Assembly (NCBI GenBank): GCA_014360745.1
Contig: JACIWY010000119.1
Location: 1-9,318 of the forward strand
Direction: 5' to 3'
DNA length: 9,318 nt
From: Chloroflexota bacterium
Lineage (GTDB): Bacteria; Chloroflexota; Anaerolineae; UBA1429
Shown piece by piece: positions 1 through 6,197 of the stretch; the first letter of the stretch is position 1, and the number at the start of each line of letters is the position of its first letter. The notes under the pieces were generated by a model that was not told where the DNA came from, ran no database searches, and saw only the letters and a program-made list of their open reading frames with translations. The position numbers and the translations under genes are program-made.

Positions 1-88
1 CCGCGGGCCCCTGGGCGCTGGCGACCAGGCCAAGCCCCTGAAGGGCGGCCAAGATCAACAGCATAGCCAAAACAATTCGTGTCTTCAT
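1..88 (-). CDS. Secreted protein, N-terminal fragment with signal peptide (partial, runs off left edge)
   Basis: Reading the minus strand from the ATG at 88-86 gives an open frame of 29 complete codons to the window edge. It starts MKTRIVLAMLLILAAL and continues QGLGLVASAQGPA. This is a textbook Sec signal peptide: a short basic start (K2, R4), a hydrophobic core at about residues 5-24, and a type I signal peptidase site after A-S-A (residues 23-25, cleavage before Q26). There is no lipobox cysteine in the visible part. A Shine-Dalgarno AAGGAG lies at 105-100, 11 nt before the ATG. The mature protein is outside the window, so its function cannot be assigned. It follows the glycan cluster on the same strand after a 214-nt gap and probably has its own promoter. 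Confidence 0.8.
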   Translation of the reverse strand, partial: MKTRIVLAMLLILAALQGLGLVASAQGPA

Positions 89-99
89 CACTTGCCTTT

Positions 100-105
100 C
101 TCCTT
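100..105 (-). promoter_or_regulatory. Ribosome binding site of the partial secreted-protein gene
   Basis: The minus strand reads AAGGAG here, 11 nt upstream of the ATG at 88. The match to the anti-Shine-Dalgarno sequence is strong and supports the start of the partial gene, which otherwise rests on only 29 codons. Confidence 0.65.
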
Positions 106-215
106 AAGAAAACAGGATCAAAATACTTGGCGCCTTTATAGGTTGGTGGCCACAGATGGCCCCTTTGGCGCATCATGAACCTGCTCTCATTTAAGCATAC
201 GCGCGGGCCGAAATC

Positions 216-239
216 AATCGCCCGTTCGGGCTATTTTTT
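216..239 (+). terminator. Terminator-like hairpin with T-tract, plus-strand polarity
   Basis: GCCC at 220-223 pairs with GGGC at 228-231 around a GTTC tetraloop. The stem extends, past one mismatch (C219/T232), by AAT/ATT pairs at 216-218 and 233-235. A run of six T follows at 234-239. As a rho-independent terminator it would act on plus-strand transcripts. Both flanking genes are on the minus strand, where the sequence after the hairpin (GATTGATTTC) is only a weak U-tract. It could stop antisense transcription or serve as a weak two-way terminator for the cluster ending at 303. The core stem is short, so confidence is modest. Confidence 0.4.
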
Positions 240-302
240 GATCGCGGGCAACCGAATCGACGCCCTCGCTCATGACATCGAGAACATAGCTTTAATCCGG
301 CC

Positions 303-1337
303 CTAATCCCTTCGTGTTATTGACATAATAGCACCCCATTGAGACATTATGGCGCCGATGGCTGCACCCAACAGCTCGGCAATCAGCAATAAAAGTCGGC
401 TGAGGATGGCTGCCGTGAGAGCGACTGTGGGCGGAAGGGCATCCTCTAGAGTGAATAGGATGACCCCTTCGCGGATGGTGAGCCCGGCGGGAACGAAAAA
501 GACCAACAGGCCGACCAGGAATGAAGCCGTCGTCCCAAAAAGGAGCAAAGGCACCTGATCCCAGGAGAAGGTGGGATCGATGGAGCGCACCAGCAGGCCA
601 AAACCGGCCCCGTAGACCAGCCAAGTTAGGCACATGAGCAACAAGGCGCCCAACAGTCGGAGCGCATGGATGGTCGGCAGCGGCCAGCGCACGGGATTGC
701 GGCGTTGCCATAGAGCGGCAAGGCGTGGGAGGCCCCAAGGGAGGACGAGGAGCAGCGCCAAAGCAAAGAGCCACAGAGCGCCCCTTTGCCACCAAGAGAA
801 AGCAAAGCCGAAACGCCGGACAAAAGAGGCGGGCATGACGACCAACGCCACCACAAGGCGGGTGACGGCCAAGGATGCGAACTCTACAAGCACGGCGGCG
901 GATACGGCTGAGGTGGGCGCAAAGTGGCGACTGAGCAGCCCTTTGCCCACATATTTCCAACCATATCCCGGCAAGTAGCCTCCGAGGTTGGAGAGAAACT
1001 GAACGCGCAAACACTCTCGGAGGGGAGGCTTTTGGCCTGTGGACCTCAACACCAGATACCAGGAAATGCCCCCCAAAACGATGCAAACCAGCGTGAGCCC
1101 AAGGGAACCCAAGGTGAAGGGGATGTTCATCTCGCCAAGCCGCGAGGAGATCTGCCCGATGTCGGTTTGCGCCCGGCGGAAGATGGCATAGCCTACCAAG
1201 CAAACGATCAGAAGCCCTAGCCACGTGACCACGCGACGCCAGACAGGGGCATGCGGCTCGGGCTGGGTAGTGGGATGGCCGTCCGCCGATGGCCGCAAAT
1301 GAGCGCGCAAGAACCGGAGCAGGCTTGGGAGGCTCAT
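303..1337 (-). CDS. Multi-pass membrane protein, AglD / lysylphosphatidylglycerol-synthase TM-region family (flippase-like)
   Basis: A 344-residue integral membrane protein with a polar N-terminus (1-33) and about seven or more hydrophobic segments, roughly at 36-53, 75-97, 145-170, 185-202, 226-250, 263-284 and 305-330. It carries the signatures I associate with PF03706/UPF0104: a loop YLPGYGWKYVGK at 121-132 and FFVPAGLTIREG at 280-291 (the P-x-G-x-x-x-R-E motif). Family members include archaeal AglD and the membrane half of MprF, and act in lipid or glycolipid modification or translocation. No LPG-synthetase catalytic domain follows, so it is the short form. It is the last gene of the glycan cluster. 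Its ATG follows the upstream methyltransferase stop codon by one base (TAA-T-ATG), and no strong SD is visible, so translation probably depends on re-initiation. A role in moving or modifying a lipid-linked glycan is inference. Confidence 0.85.
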   Translation of the reverse strand: MSLPSLLRFLRAHLRPSADGHPTTQPEPHAPVWRRVVTWLGLLIVCLVGYAIFRRAQTDIGQISSRLGEMNIPFTLGSLGLTLVCIVLGGISWYLVLRSTGQKPPLRECLRVQFLSNLGGYLPGYGWKYVGKGLLSRHFAPTSAVSAAVLVEFASLAVTRLVVALVVMPASFVRRFGFAFSWWQRGALWLFALALLLVLPWGLPRLAALWQRRNPVRWPLPTIHALRLLGALLLMCLTWLVYGAGFGLLVRSIDPTFSWDQVPLLLFGTTASFLVGLLVFFVPAGLTIREGVILFTLEDALPPTVALTAAILSRLLLLIAELLGAAIGAIMSQWGAIMSITRRD

Positions 1338-1338
1338 A

Positions 1339-2127
1339 TTACGGCAGATCCGCCAAGCGAGGGGGAGCTGGCCATCGGGGAGGATGATACGTCTTGTCTC
1401 GGCTGGCCGGGTCCTTTTGGCAAAGATACAGAAAGCTGTGAGAGAGGTTGAAGGGAATAAAAGGCGCAGCTAAAAGCCCTAACAATCGCCGGGGGTTGGC
1501 TCGATACCAGGCCCAATCATCGCGGCTGCGCGGCCACTGAAAGTTGAAACGGCGCACGCGCAACACCCGTAACCCCCCGGCCTCGATAAAAGCGCGCCAA
1601 TCCTGGCAGGCGGCGAAACGCTCGACGATCTGTTTATGATCGGGGCCGCGCCCGGTGCGCACAACGCGCCACAGGATATCGGGCAGGTAGTAGCTGTTGG
1701 GCACCAGAACGAGCGCGTGCCCACCCCATTTGAGCACGCGCCGGATCTCTAGCAACCCCTGGCCGGGGTCTAGGAAATGTTCCAGGCTGCCCAGGATGGT
1801 GACATGATCGAACGTTTCATCGGCGAAGGGCAGCCGCTCGCCGTTGGCCACGGCGACATGGGCGGCCGGTACTTTGTTTGCTGTGGCTCGCGCCGCCACC
1901 GACGAAAGATCCACGCCATAGGCCTGCACGCCGCGCGCAGCGGCAAAGCGGAGCAGGTCGCCGAGCCCACAGGCCACGTCGAGGAGCAATTCTCCCGGTT
2001 GCGGGGCAACAAAGTCAAGCGCCCAGCGGTAAAAGGTCTCGTTGTTGCGAAACCCCTCGGCGCCGAACTTGGCGTCGTAGGCGCGCATCACTTCCTCAGC
2101 TCGAATCGTGCCTTGCGTCTCTTCCAC
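1339..2127 (-). CDS. Class I SAM-dependent methyltransferase (first of two in the cluster by position)
   Basis: A 262-residue Rossmann-fold methyltransferase of the Methyltransf_11 type. Motif I is LLDVACGLGDLL at 48-59 (SAM binding). The acidic end of strand 2 is GVDLS at 71-75, with D73 expected to bind the ribose. The GERLPFADETFD stretch at 96-107 and SLEHF at 114-118 follow the usual pattern, then RRVLKWGG near 129-136. The start is GTG at 2127-2125: AAGGAG at 2143-2138 sits 10 nt upstream, inside the last codons of the preceding GT4 gene, and the stop-to-start gap is 7 nt. An ATG at codon 14 is a possible alternative start. Placement between a GT4 gene and the flippase-like gene suggests it methylates a sugar of the glycan, but the sequence alone cannot tell sugar O-methylation from other acceptors. 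Confidence 0.85.
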   Translation of the reverse strand: MEETQGTIRAEEVMRAYDAKFGAEGFRNNETFYRWALDFVAPQPGELLLDVACGLGDLLRFAAARGVQAYGVDLSSVAARATANKVPAAHVAVANGERLPFADETFDHVTILGSLEHFLDPGQGLLEIRRVLKWGGHALVLVPNSYYLPDILWRVVRTGRGPDHKQIVERFAACQDWRAFIEAGGLRVLRVRRFNFQWPRSRDDWAWYRANPRRLLGLLAAPFIPFNLSHSFLYLCQKDPASRDKTYHPPRWPAPPRLADLP

Positions 2128-2134
2128 AGGATGC

Positions 2135-3298
2135 TTACTCCTTCGGGGGGTTGGTGCCGGAGGCCAGCGTTTTGTACAAGGCCAACGTCTCCTGGGCAGC
2201 GCGTCGGCGCGACCATCGCGGTGCCGCGGCCAGCCCGGCGGCGCGCATTTCGCTCAAACGGGCCGGATCGGCGAGGAGCGAGGCGAGGGTCTCGGCCAGA
2301 TGGGCTTCGTCGTGAGGGTCTTGCAGGAAAAGGGCCACCCCTTCCAACAGTTGCTCCATCACGCCTACCCGCGAAGAAACCACCGGCGTGCCGCAAGCCG
2401 CGGCTTCGAGGGGCACAAGCCCAAATCCCTCATGCAGAGAGGGGAAAACGAAACAGGTTGCCCCACTGTACAGCGCCGGCAGATCCCCCTGTGGCACCGG
2501 CCCCGTGCGGATGATACGCACTGCGCCAGCGCTCCGGTTGGCGGTTTGTTCGGCTATATAAGCGTCGAGGGCCCGATCGCCTCCCTCCCAATAAGAGCGG
2601 CCGACCAACACCAACGCGCCGTCGAAATTCTCTTCGCGCACCAGTCGGCCGTAGGCACGGGCCAAGGTGGCCAAGTTCTTTTTGAGCGAGATACTCCCCA
2701 CGTGCAATAGATAGCGTTCGGGCAAGCCATAGCGCATCCGCACCTCGGCGATTTGCTCCGGCGCCGCCGGGCGAAAAGCTTCATCGATGCCCTCATAAAT
2801 GACGACAACGCGTTCTTGAGGCGTCCCGTAAAAGTGGATCACGTCGGCGGCGGTCACGTCTGACACGGCGATGACGCGATCGACGCTGTTCACGGCCAGC
2901 TTCTCGACGGTGCGCCAATAGAGCACGTCGACCCGGGGGAAAATTTCGGGATGCACCAGGATGGTCAAATCATGGATGGTCACCGCCGTAGGGCAGGGAT
3001 TCAAAAAGGTGACCAGATTCTTGGTGTGGTGGATCAAATCGACCCGCTCGCGGCGCAGAAGGTTGGGCCAAGTAGCCTGCGCCCAAGCGCGGACGGCGAA
3101 ACGTTGGCGGGTAGGCGCCAGGATCGTACGCACATTCTCGCCTGGCGGCAGGGTAGGCTCCTGTCGATCGAGGAAAAGCAAGTATTCGTTTTCCTTGTCG
3201 ATCTGTAGCAAAGGCTCGAGCAGGTTCAAGGTGGCCGAGCGTCCTCCTCCAGGCTGGCTGATGCCCAAGGCGTCGATGGCGATCCTATAGGCAGCCAT
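2135..3298 (-). CDS. GT4 family glycosyltransferase (GT-B fold)
   Basis: A 387-residue retaining glycosyltransferase with the two Rossmann-like domains of a GT-B enzyme. The N-terminal acceptor domain begins RIAIDALGISQPGGGRSA, with the glycine-rich loop at 17-19, and contains TIHDLTILVHPEIFP (107-121) and the linker VIYEGIDEAF near 167-175. The nucleotide-sugar-binding C-terminal domain starts around YLLHVGSISLKKN (196-208). It holds the EX7E motif, HEGFGLVPLEAAACGTP, with E290 and E298. Length is normal for the family. No membrane segment is evident, so it is probably cytoplasmic or peripheral, using an NDP-sugar. The start is well supported by AAAGGAG at 3311-3305, 6 nt before the ATG. Its first 14 nt overlap the end of the upstream methyltransferase gene. 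Donor, acceptor and linkage cannot be read from sequence. Confidence 0.9.
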   Translation of the reverse strand: MAAYRIAIDALGISQPGGGRSATLNLLEPLLQIDKENEYLLFLDRQEPTLPPGENVRTILAPTRQRFAVRAWAQATWPNLLRRERVDLIHHTKNLVTFLNPCPTAVTIHDLTILVHPEIFPRVDVLYWRTVEKLAVNSVDRVIAVSDVTAADVIHFYGTPQERVVVIYEGIDEAFRPAAPEQIAEVRMRYGLPERYLLHVGSISLKKNLATLARAYGRLVREENFDGALVLVGRSYWEGGDRALDAYIAEQTANRSAGAVRIIRTGPVPQGDLPALYSGATCFVFPSLHEGFGLVPLEAAACGTPVVSSRVGVMEQLLEGVALFLQDPHDEAHLAETLASLLADPARLSEMRAAGLAAAPRWSRRRAAQETLALYKTLASGTNPPKE

Positions 3299-4043
3299 GG
3301 CCGGCTCCTTTGGGGCGCAGGATCCAGTTCACGTTAGGCGTCAGAGGGAGCAACCACTTGAGCAGCCAGCCGGGTAAAGAGCCGATCCAAGCCAAGCCGC
3401 CCAGTTCGTCTGCGCATGAATAGGTCTGTGGCTCGCGCAGCATGGCCAAGGTATAATCTTTGATTTCAAAAGCGTATAATCGTCGCCGCAATGCGCCGAT
3501 CGTAAGGGGGCGCACGTCGTATTCACCGCGCCCCAGGCGCCGCGAGAGGGCTACCGCCCAGGGGCGAGGCAACCAATGGAGAAGCGGCAACCCGGTATGC
3601 ATCTCGATGGGAAACCATTTGTTGGGGCCGCTGAAAAAGCAAACGCCGCCGGGCGCCAACACTCGGTCGATCTCGGCGAACAATCGCCTTGTATCGCCGA
3701 CATGCTCATAGACTTGGGCGCAGATGACGACATCCACGCTATGATCTTGAAGCGGCAATCGTTCGCCGTCGCCGCAGATAAAGTATAACCCGATTGCATC
3801 GCTGCGCTCGCGGCCGGCCAGTGCGTTCGCATCCAGCTCGACGCCGACGGTGAGGCGAAATCGTTGCGCCAATCGTTCGGTGATCAATCCCGCCGAACAC
3901 CCCACGTCGAGACAGGTCAAATTTGCAAGATCACCTCCGAGCTCCTCGGTGAGCACGGCTAGTATCTTGTTCGCTTTGCGAACGCGCAGGGCGCGATCCT
4001 CCAGACGCCCGGCGGAGGGGCGCAACCAACGAGCCAAGCTCAT
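3285..4043 (-). CDS. Class I SAM-dependent methyltransferase (second in the cluster by position)
   Basis: A 252-residue methyltransferase. Motif I is CLDVGCSAGLIT at 44-55, the strand-2 acidic motif is GVELD at 67-71, and GDGERLPLQDHSVDVVICAQVYEHV (91-115) is the typical Methyltransf_11 stretch. DRVLAPGG with SGPNKWFPIEMHTGLPLLHWLP follows; the aromatic, proline-rich insert after the core is common in methyltransferases found in glycan clusters and probably helps form the acceptor pocket (inference). It is clearly diverged from the other methyltransferase in this cluster, so the two are not a recent duplication. The ATG at 4043 overlaps the stop codon of the upstream GT4 gene by 4 nt (ATGA), indicating translational coupling. 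Its own end overlaps the next GT4 gene by 14 nt. The methyl acceptor is unknown; a sugar hydroxyl or a glycolipid is most likely from context. Confidence 0.85.
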   Translation of the reverse strand: MSLARWLRPSAGRLEDRALRVRKANKILAVLTEELGGDLANLTCLDVGCSAGLITERLAQRFRLTVGVELDANALAGRERSDAIGLYFICGDGERLPLQDHSVDVVICAQVYEHVGDTRRLFAEIDRVLAPGGVCFFSGPNKWFPIEMHTGLPLLHWLPRPWAVALSRRLGRGEYDVRPLTIGALRRRLYAFEIKDYTLAMLREPQTYSCADELGGLAWIGSLPGWLLKWLLPLTPNVNWILRPKGAGHGCL

Positions 4044-5272
4044 GTCCGCTGTTTCCCTTCGCGAACGGCCCGCTCGTACAGTTCGAGATGACGAGAAGCG
4101 ATCTCCTGCCAGGTAAAAGCCTCAGCCATGCGCTGCCCGGCGGCCTCGCCCAAACGGCGTCGGGCGGCGCTATCGTTTAACAGGCGGATCAGGGCCTGGG
4201 CCAATTCCCCTTGCTCTGCCGGTGGCACGAGCACTCCGCTTATGCCGTCCTCTATGGCCAACGGAATCCCCGCCACCCGGCTGGCCACCACCGCACGACG
4301 GCTGGCCATGGCCTCGAGCAAGACGTTGGGCAGGCCATCGGTATTGCCGCTGGCATCGACGACGGAGGGCACGGCTACTACGTCGCACATGGCGTAAAAA
4401 TCGGGGGTGTCGACCCAGGGGATATTGCCCACCATAAAGACGCGCTCCTCAAGGCCGAGTGCGCGGATCTGTTCTTGGAGCTCATCGCGCAGGTCGCCAT
4501 CCCCGCCGATGACGCAACGCGCATCCGGACAAGCGGCCAACACTTGGGGCATGGCGGCGATCAGGTGGGCAAAGCCTTTCTTATAGGCCAAGCGGCCCAG
4601 AGCGCCTATGAGCGGAGCCTCGGCGGGCAGGCCCAGCCTGGCTCGCATACCGGGCCCATCGCCGTTCATGTAGCGGGTAGCGTCGACGCCGTAGGGAATA
4701 ATGACAGCACGAGAAGGCGCAGCGCCGAGATAAAGGGCCTTTTCGTGCAGGTTCGGGCTACAGGCGATGACATAGCGAGCACGCCCGAGAGCCTGGCGCG
4801 CTACGGCGGTATAGAGCGGATTGGCCGCGGCAAAATAGGCGCTAGAGCCATGCAGGCTGGCGACAAAAGGGCGTCCGGTCAAAGAGGAGACGGCGGCTCC
4901 CATCAAGCTGCCGGGCAGGGCCCAATGGGTGTGAAACAGGTCGAACGACAAGCGCCGATGCAACATCAGCGCCTGCGCCACACCGGAAAGGATAAATCCA
5001 GGCATAAGCAAAGGCGTCCAACGGCGCAGGCGCACGTCTCCCTCAAAGGCGCGGCCATGCCCGGCCAGATAGCGATCGCTATAGGGCGGGTAGCGAAAGC
5101 GGTGCACCTGCACGCCGGCTTGATCCGTGGCGCTCACAGCGGGGTCATGGGGAGCTACGACCACTACTTCATGCCCTATTTGTACCAAGGCCACGGCCAA
5201 GCTGCGCACAAAAGAGGCAATGCCGTCTCCGGTATAGCGGGGGTACGCAGAGCTCAGGAAGCAGATTCTCAT
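4040..5272 (-). CDS. GT4 family glycosyltransferase (GT-B fold), DX7E variant
   Basis: A 410-residue glycosyltransferase. The N-terminus MRICFLSSAYPRYTGDGIASFVRSLA matches the Glyco_transf_4 acceptor domain with its loop at 14-17. DLFHTHWALPGSL (111-123) and ASLHGSSAYF (138-147) are standard, as are IIPYGVDATRY (191-201), GALGRLAYKKGF (223-234) and the GGDGDLRDEL stretch (256-265). The catalytic motif reads DGLPNVLLEAMA at 312-323: the second acid (E320) is conserved, while the first position is D312 instead of Glu. This substitution occurs in other GT4 enzymes and need not abolish activity. GGAG with a 6-nt spacer precedes the ATG. The gene overlaps both neighbours by 4 nt (ATGA junctions). 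The sugar added is unknown. Confidence 0.9.
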   Translation of the reverse strand: MRICFLSSAYPRYTGDGIASFVRSLAVALVQIGHEVVVVAPHDPAVSATDQAGVQVHRFRYPPYSDRYLAGHGRAFEGDVRLRRWTPLLMPGFILSGVAQALMLHRRLSFDLFHTHWALPGSLMGAAVSSLTGRPFVASLHGSSAYFAAANPLYTAVARQALGRARYVIACSPNLHEKALYLGAAPSRAVIIPYGVDATRYMNGDGPGMRARLGLPAEAPLIGALGRLAYKKGFAHLIAAMPQVLAACPDARCVIGGDGDLRDELQEQIRALGLEERVFMVGNIPWVDTPDFYAMCDVVAVPSVVDASGNTDGLPNVLLEAMASRRAVVASRVAGIPLAIEDGISGVLVPPAEQGELAQALIRLLNDSAARRRLGEAAGQRMAEAFTWQEIASRHLELYERAVREGKQRT

Positions 5273-6144
5273 AACTTGCTCCGGCGCACTATCAGGTCGG
5301 CCAGCAGGCCGATGGCCCCCACCTGTACCGACGTCAACACCAACATGACGGTAGACGCGGGAAAGTGAAAATTCCCGAAACGAAAGATATCAAAGATCAT
5401 CTTGAAAACGCCTAGCGTAAATAAAAAAAGTGTCAAGGGCAAAAAGACGCGCAATGGGTTAAAATACATGATCGCCCGCACCACCAGGGTCAGATAGTTA
5501 TAGGTATCGGTGATGGGGTGAAAGGTAGAGCGCCCGATCCGTTGGTAATATTCGATGGGTATCCAACAAACGGAATAATGGCTGCTGAGAAATGCCATGG
5601 TGATGGTGCTGACCCAGGAGTGGGTTTCGGGCAGGATGGGCAAAAACTCGAGCACCTTGGAGCGGCGCATGGCCCGCAGGCCCGAATTCAGGTCAGGGAT
5701 GGGGGTGCGCGTCAGATACGAGGCTAGAGCCTTGATGAATTCCTTGGCTGCGGAGCGCAAAAGGCGCAACGTGCCCCGCTCCTGCTTGCGTGCGCCGATG
5801 ACCATGTCGCAGCGCTCCATTTCTTGCAGCATCTGCGGAATGGCCTCTACCGGGTAGGTGCCGTCGGCGTCGATCATCACCAAGATCTCTCCCTGAGCCG
5901 CAAGCACGCCGGTGGTTCGCGCCGCGCCGGTGCCGCGATTCGCGTGGTGCCTGAGCACGCGCACCTGAGGGCAAGCTTGGCATTGAACGCCTGTGCCGTC
6001 CGTAGAACCATCATCGACGACAAGGATCTCGTAGGGAATGCCCAAGGGCTGCATAACATCGATGACGCCGCGCACCACTTGGACGATGGCGGCCTCTTCG
6101 TTGTAGGCCGGGATGATGACACTGACCTGAATTTCGGTATCCAT
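5269..6144 (-). CDS. GT2 family glycosyltransferase, polyprenyl-phosphate sugar synthase-like, two C-terminal membrane segments
   Basis: A 291-residue GT-A fold enzyme. VSVIIPAYNEE (7-17) and EILVVDDGSTDGT (39-51) form the nucleotide-binding part. MIDADGTYP (90-98) holds the metal-binding DXD-type motif (D92, D94). DLNSGLRAMRR (151-161) and YQRIGRSTFHP (200-210) match the acceptor-side motifs of the DPM1/GtrB/ArnC group. Two hydrophobic segments at about 232-253 and 263-285 anchor the C-terminus in the membrane, as in GtrB-type proteins. Such enzymes usually move a sugar from an NDP-sugar to a polyprenyl phosphate on the cytoplasmic face. A matching GT-C enzyme that would use such a lipid-sugar is not in this window, so it could instead start a lipid-linked glycan directly. 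The ATG at 6144 has GAGGG a few nt upstream; its stop overlaps the next start (ATGA). Confidence 0.88.
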   Translation of the reverse strand: MDTEIQVSVIIPAYNEEAAIVQVVRGVIDVMQPLGIPYEILVVDDGSTDGTGVQCQACPQVRVLRHHANRGTGAARTTGVLAAQGEILVMIDADGTYPVEAIPQMLQEMERCDMVIGARKQERGTLRLLRSAAKEFIKALASYLTRTPIPDLNSGLRAMRRSKVLEFLPILPETHSWVSTITMAFLSSHYSVCWIPIEYYQRIGRSTFHPITDTYNYLTLVVRAIMYFNPLRVFLPLTLFLFTLGVFKMIFDIFRFGNFHFPASTVMLVLTSVQVGAIGLLADLIVRRSKL

Positions 6145-6197
6145 GTACCCTCGTGCAAATCATATCTGCCGGACGGTTCTGCACATGCAAGCCAAGT
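6145..6197 (-). other. 53-nt spacer inside the cluster
   Basis: This is the only real gap in the seven-gene cluster, between the oxidoreductase stop codon and the GT2 start codon. It contains the GT2 ribosome binding site (GAGGG next to the ATG). I see no hairpin with a T-tract and no convincing promoter hexamers, so read-through from the oxidoreductase gene is the simplest reading. Confidence 0.4.

Larger units (their letters stand above)
89..302. other. Non-coding gap between the secreted-protein gene and the glycan cluster
   Basis: I see no credible gene in these 214 bases. They contain the ribosome binding site of the leftward secreted-protein gene (100-105), a hairpin with a T-tract at 216-239, and an AT-rich patch around 117-140. 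On the minus strand that patch includes a TATAAA-like hexamer that could be a -10 box, but no matching -35 box is at the right distance. A second weak inverted repeat (GGGC at 246-249 with GCCC at 262-265, 12-nt loop) has no T-tract on the minus strand. Confidence 0.5.

Noticed and set aside
244..268. Inverted repeat as a terminator for the minus-strand cluster
   Set aside because: The stem is only four pairs plus two beyond a mismatch, the loop is 12 nt, and on the minus strand an A-run rather than a T-run follows.
292..1224. Minus-strand open frame (310 codons) overlapping the AglD-like gene in another frame
   Set aside because: It is rich in Arg, Pro, His and Cys without membrane or domain pattern, while the overlapping frame encodes a clean multi-pass membrane protein with the PAGLTIREG motif.
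1777..2710. Overlapping plus-strand open frames opposite the methyltransferase and GT4 genes
   Set aside because: They lie antisense to two well-supported genes, have low-complexity Arg/Pro/Ala composition and no family motifs.
4211..5368. Long plus-strand open frame (385 codons) opposite the DX7E GT4 gene
   Set aside because: The minus-strand GT4 protein carries all family motifs over the same stretch. The plus-strand translation is rich in Gly, His, Gln and Arg with no recognisable domain, as expected for a shadow frame in GC-rich DNA.
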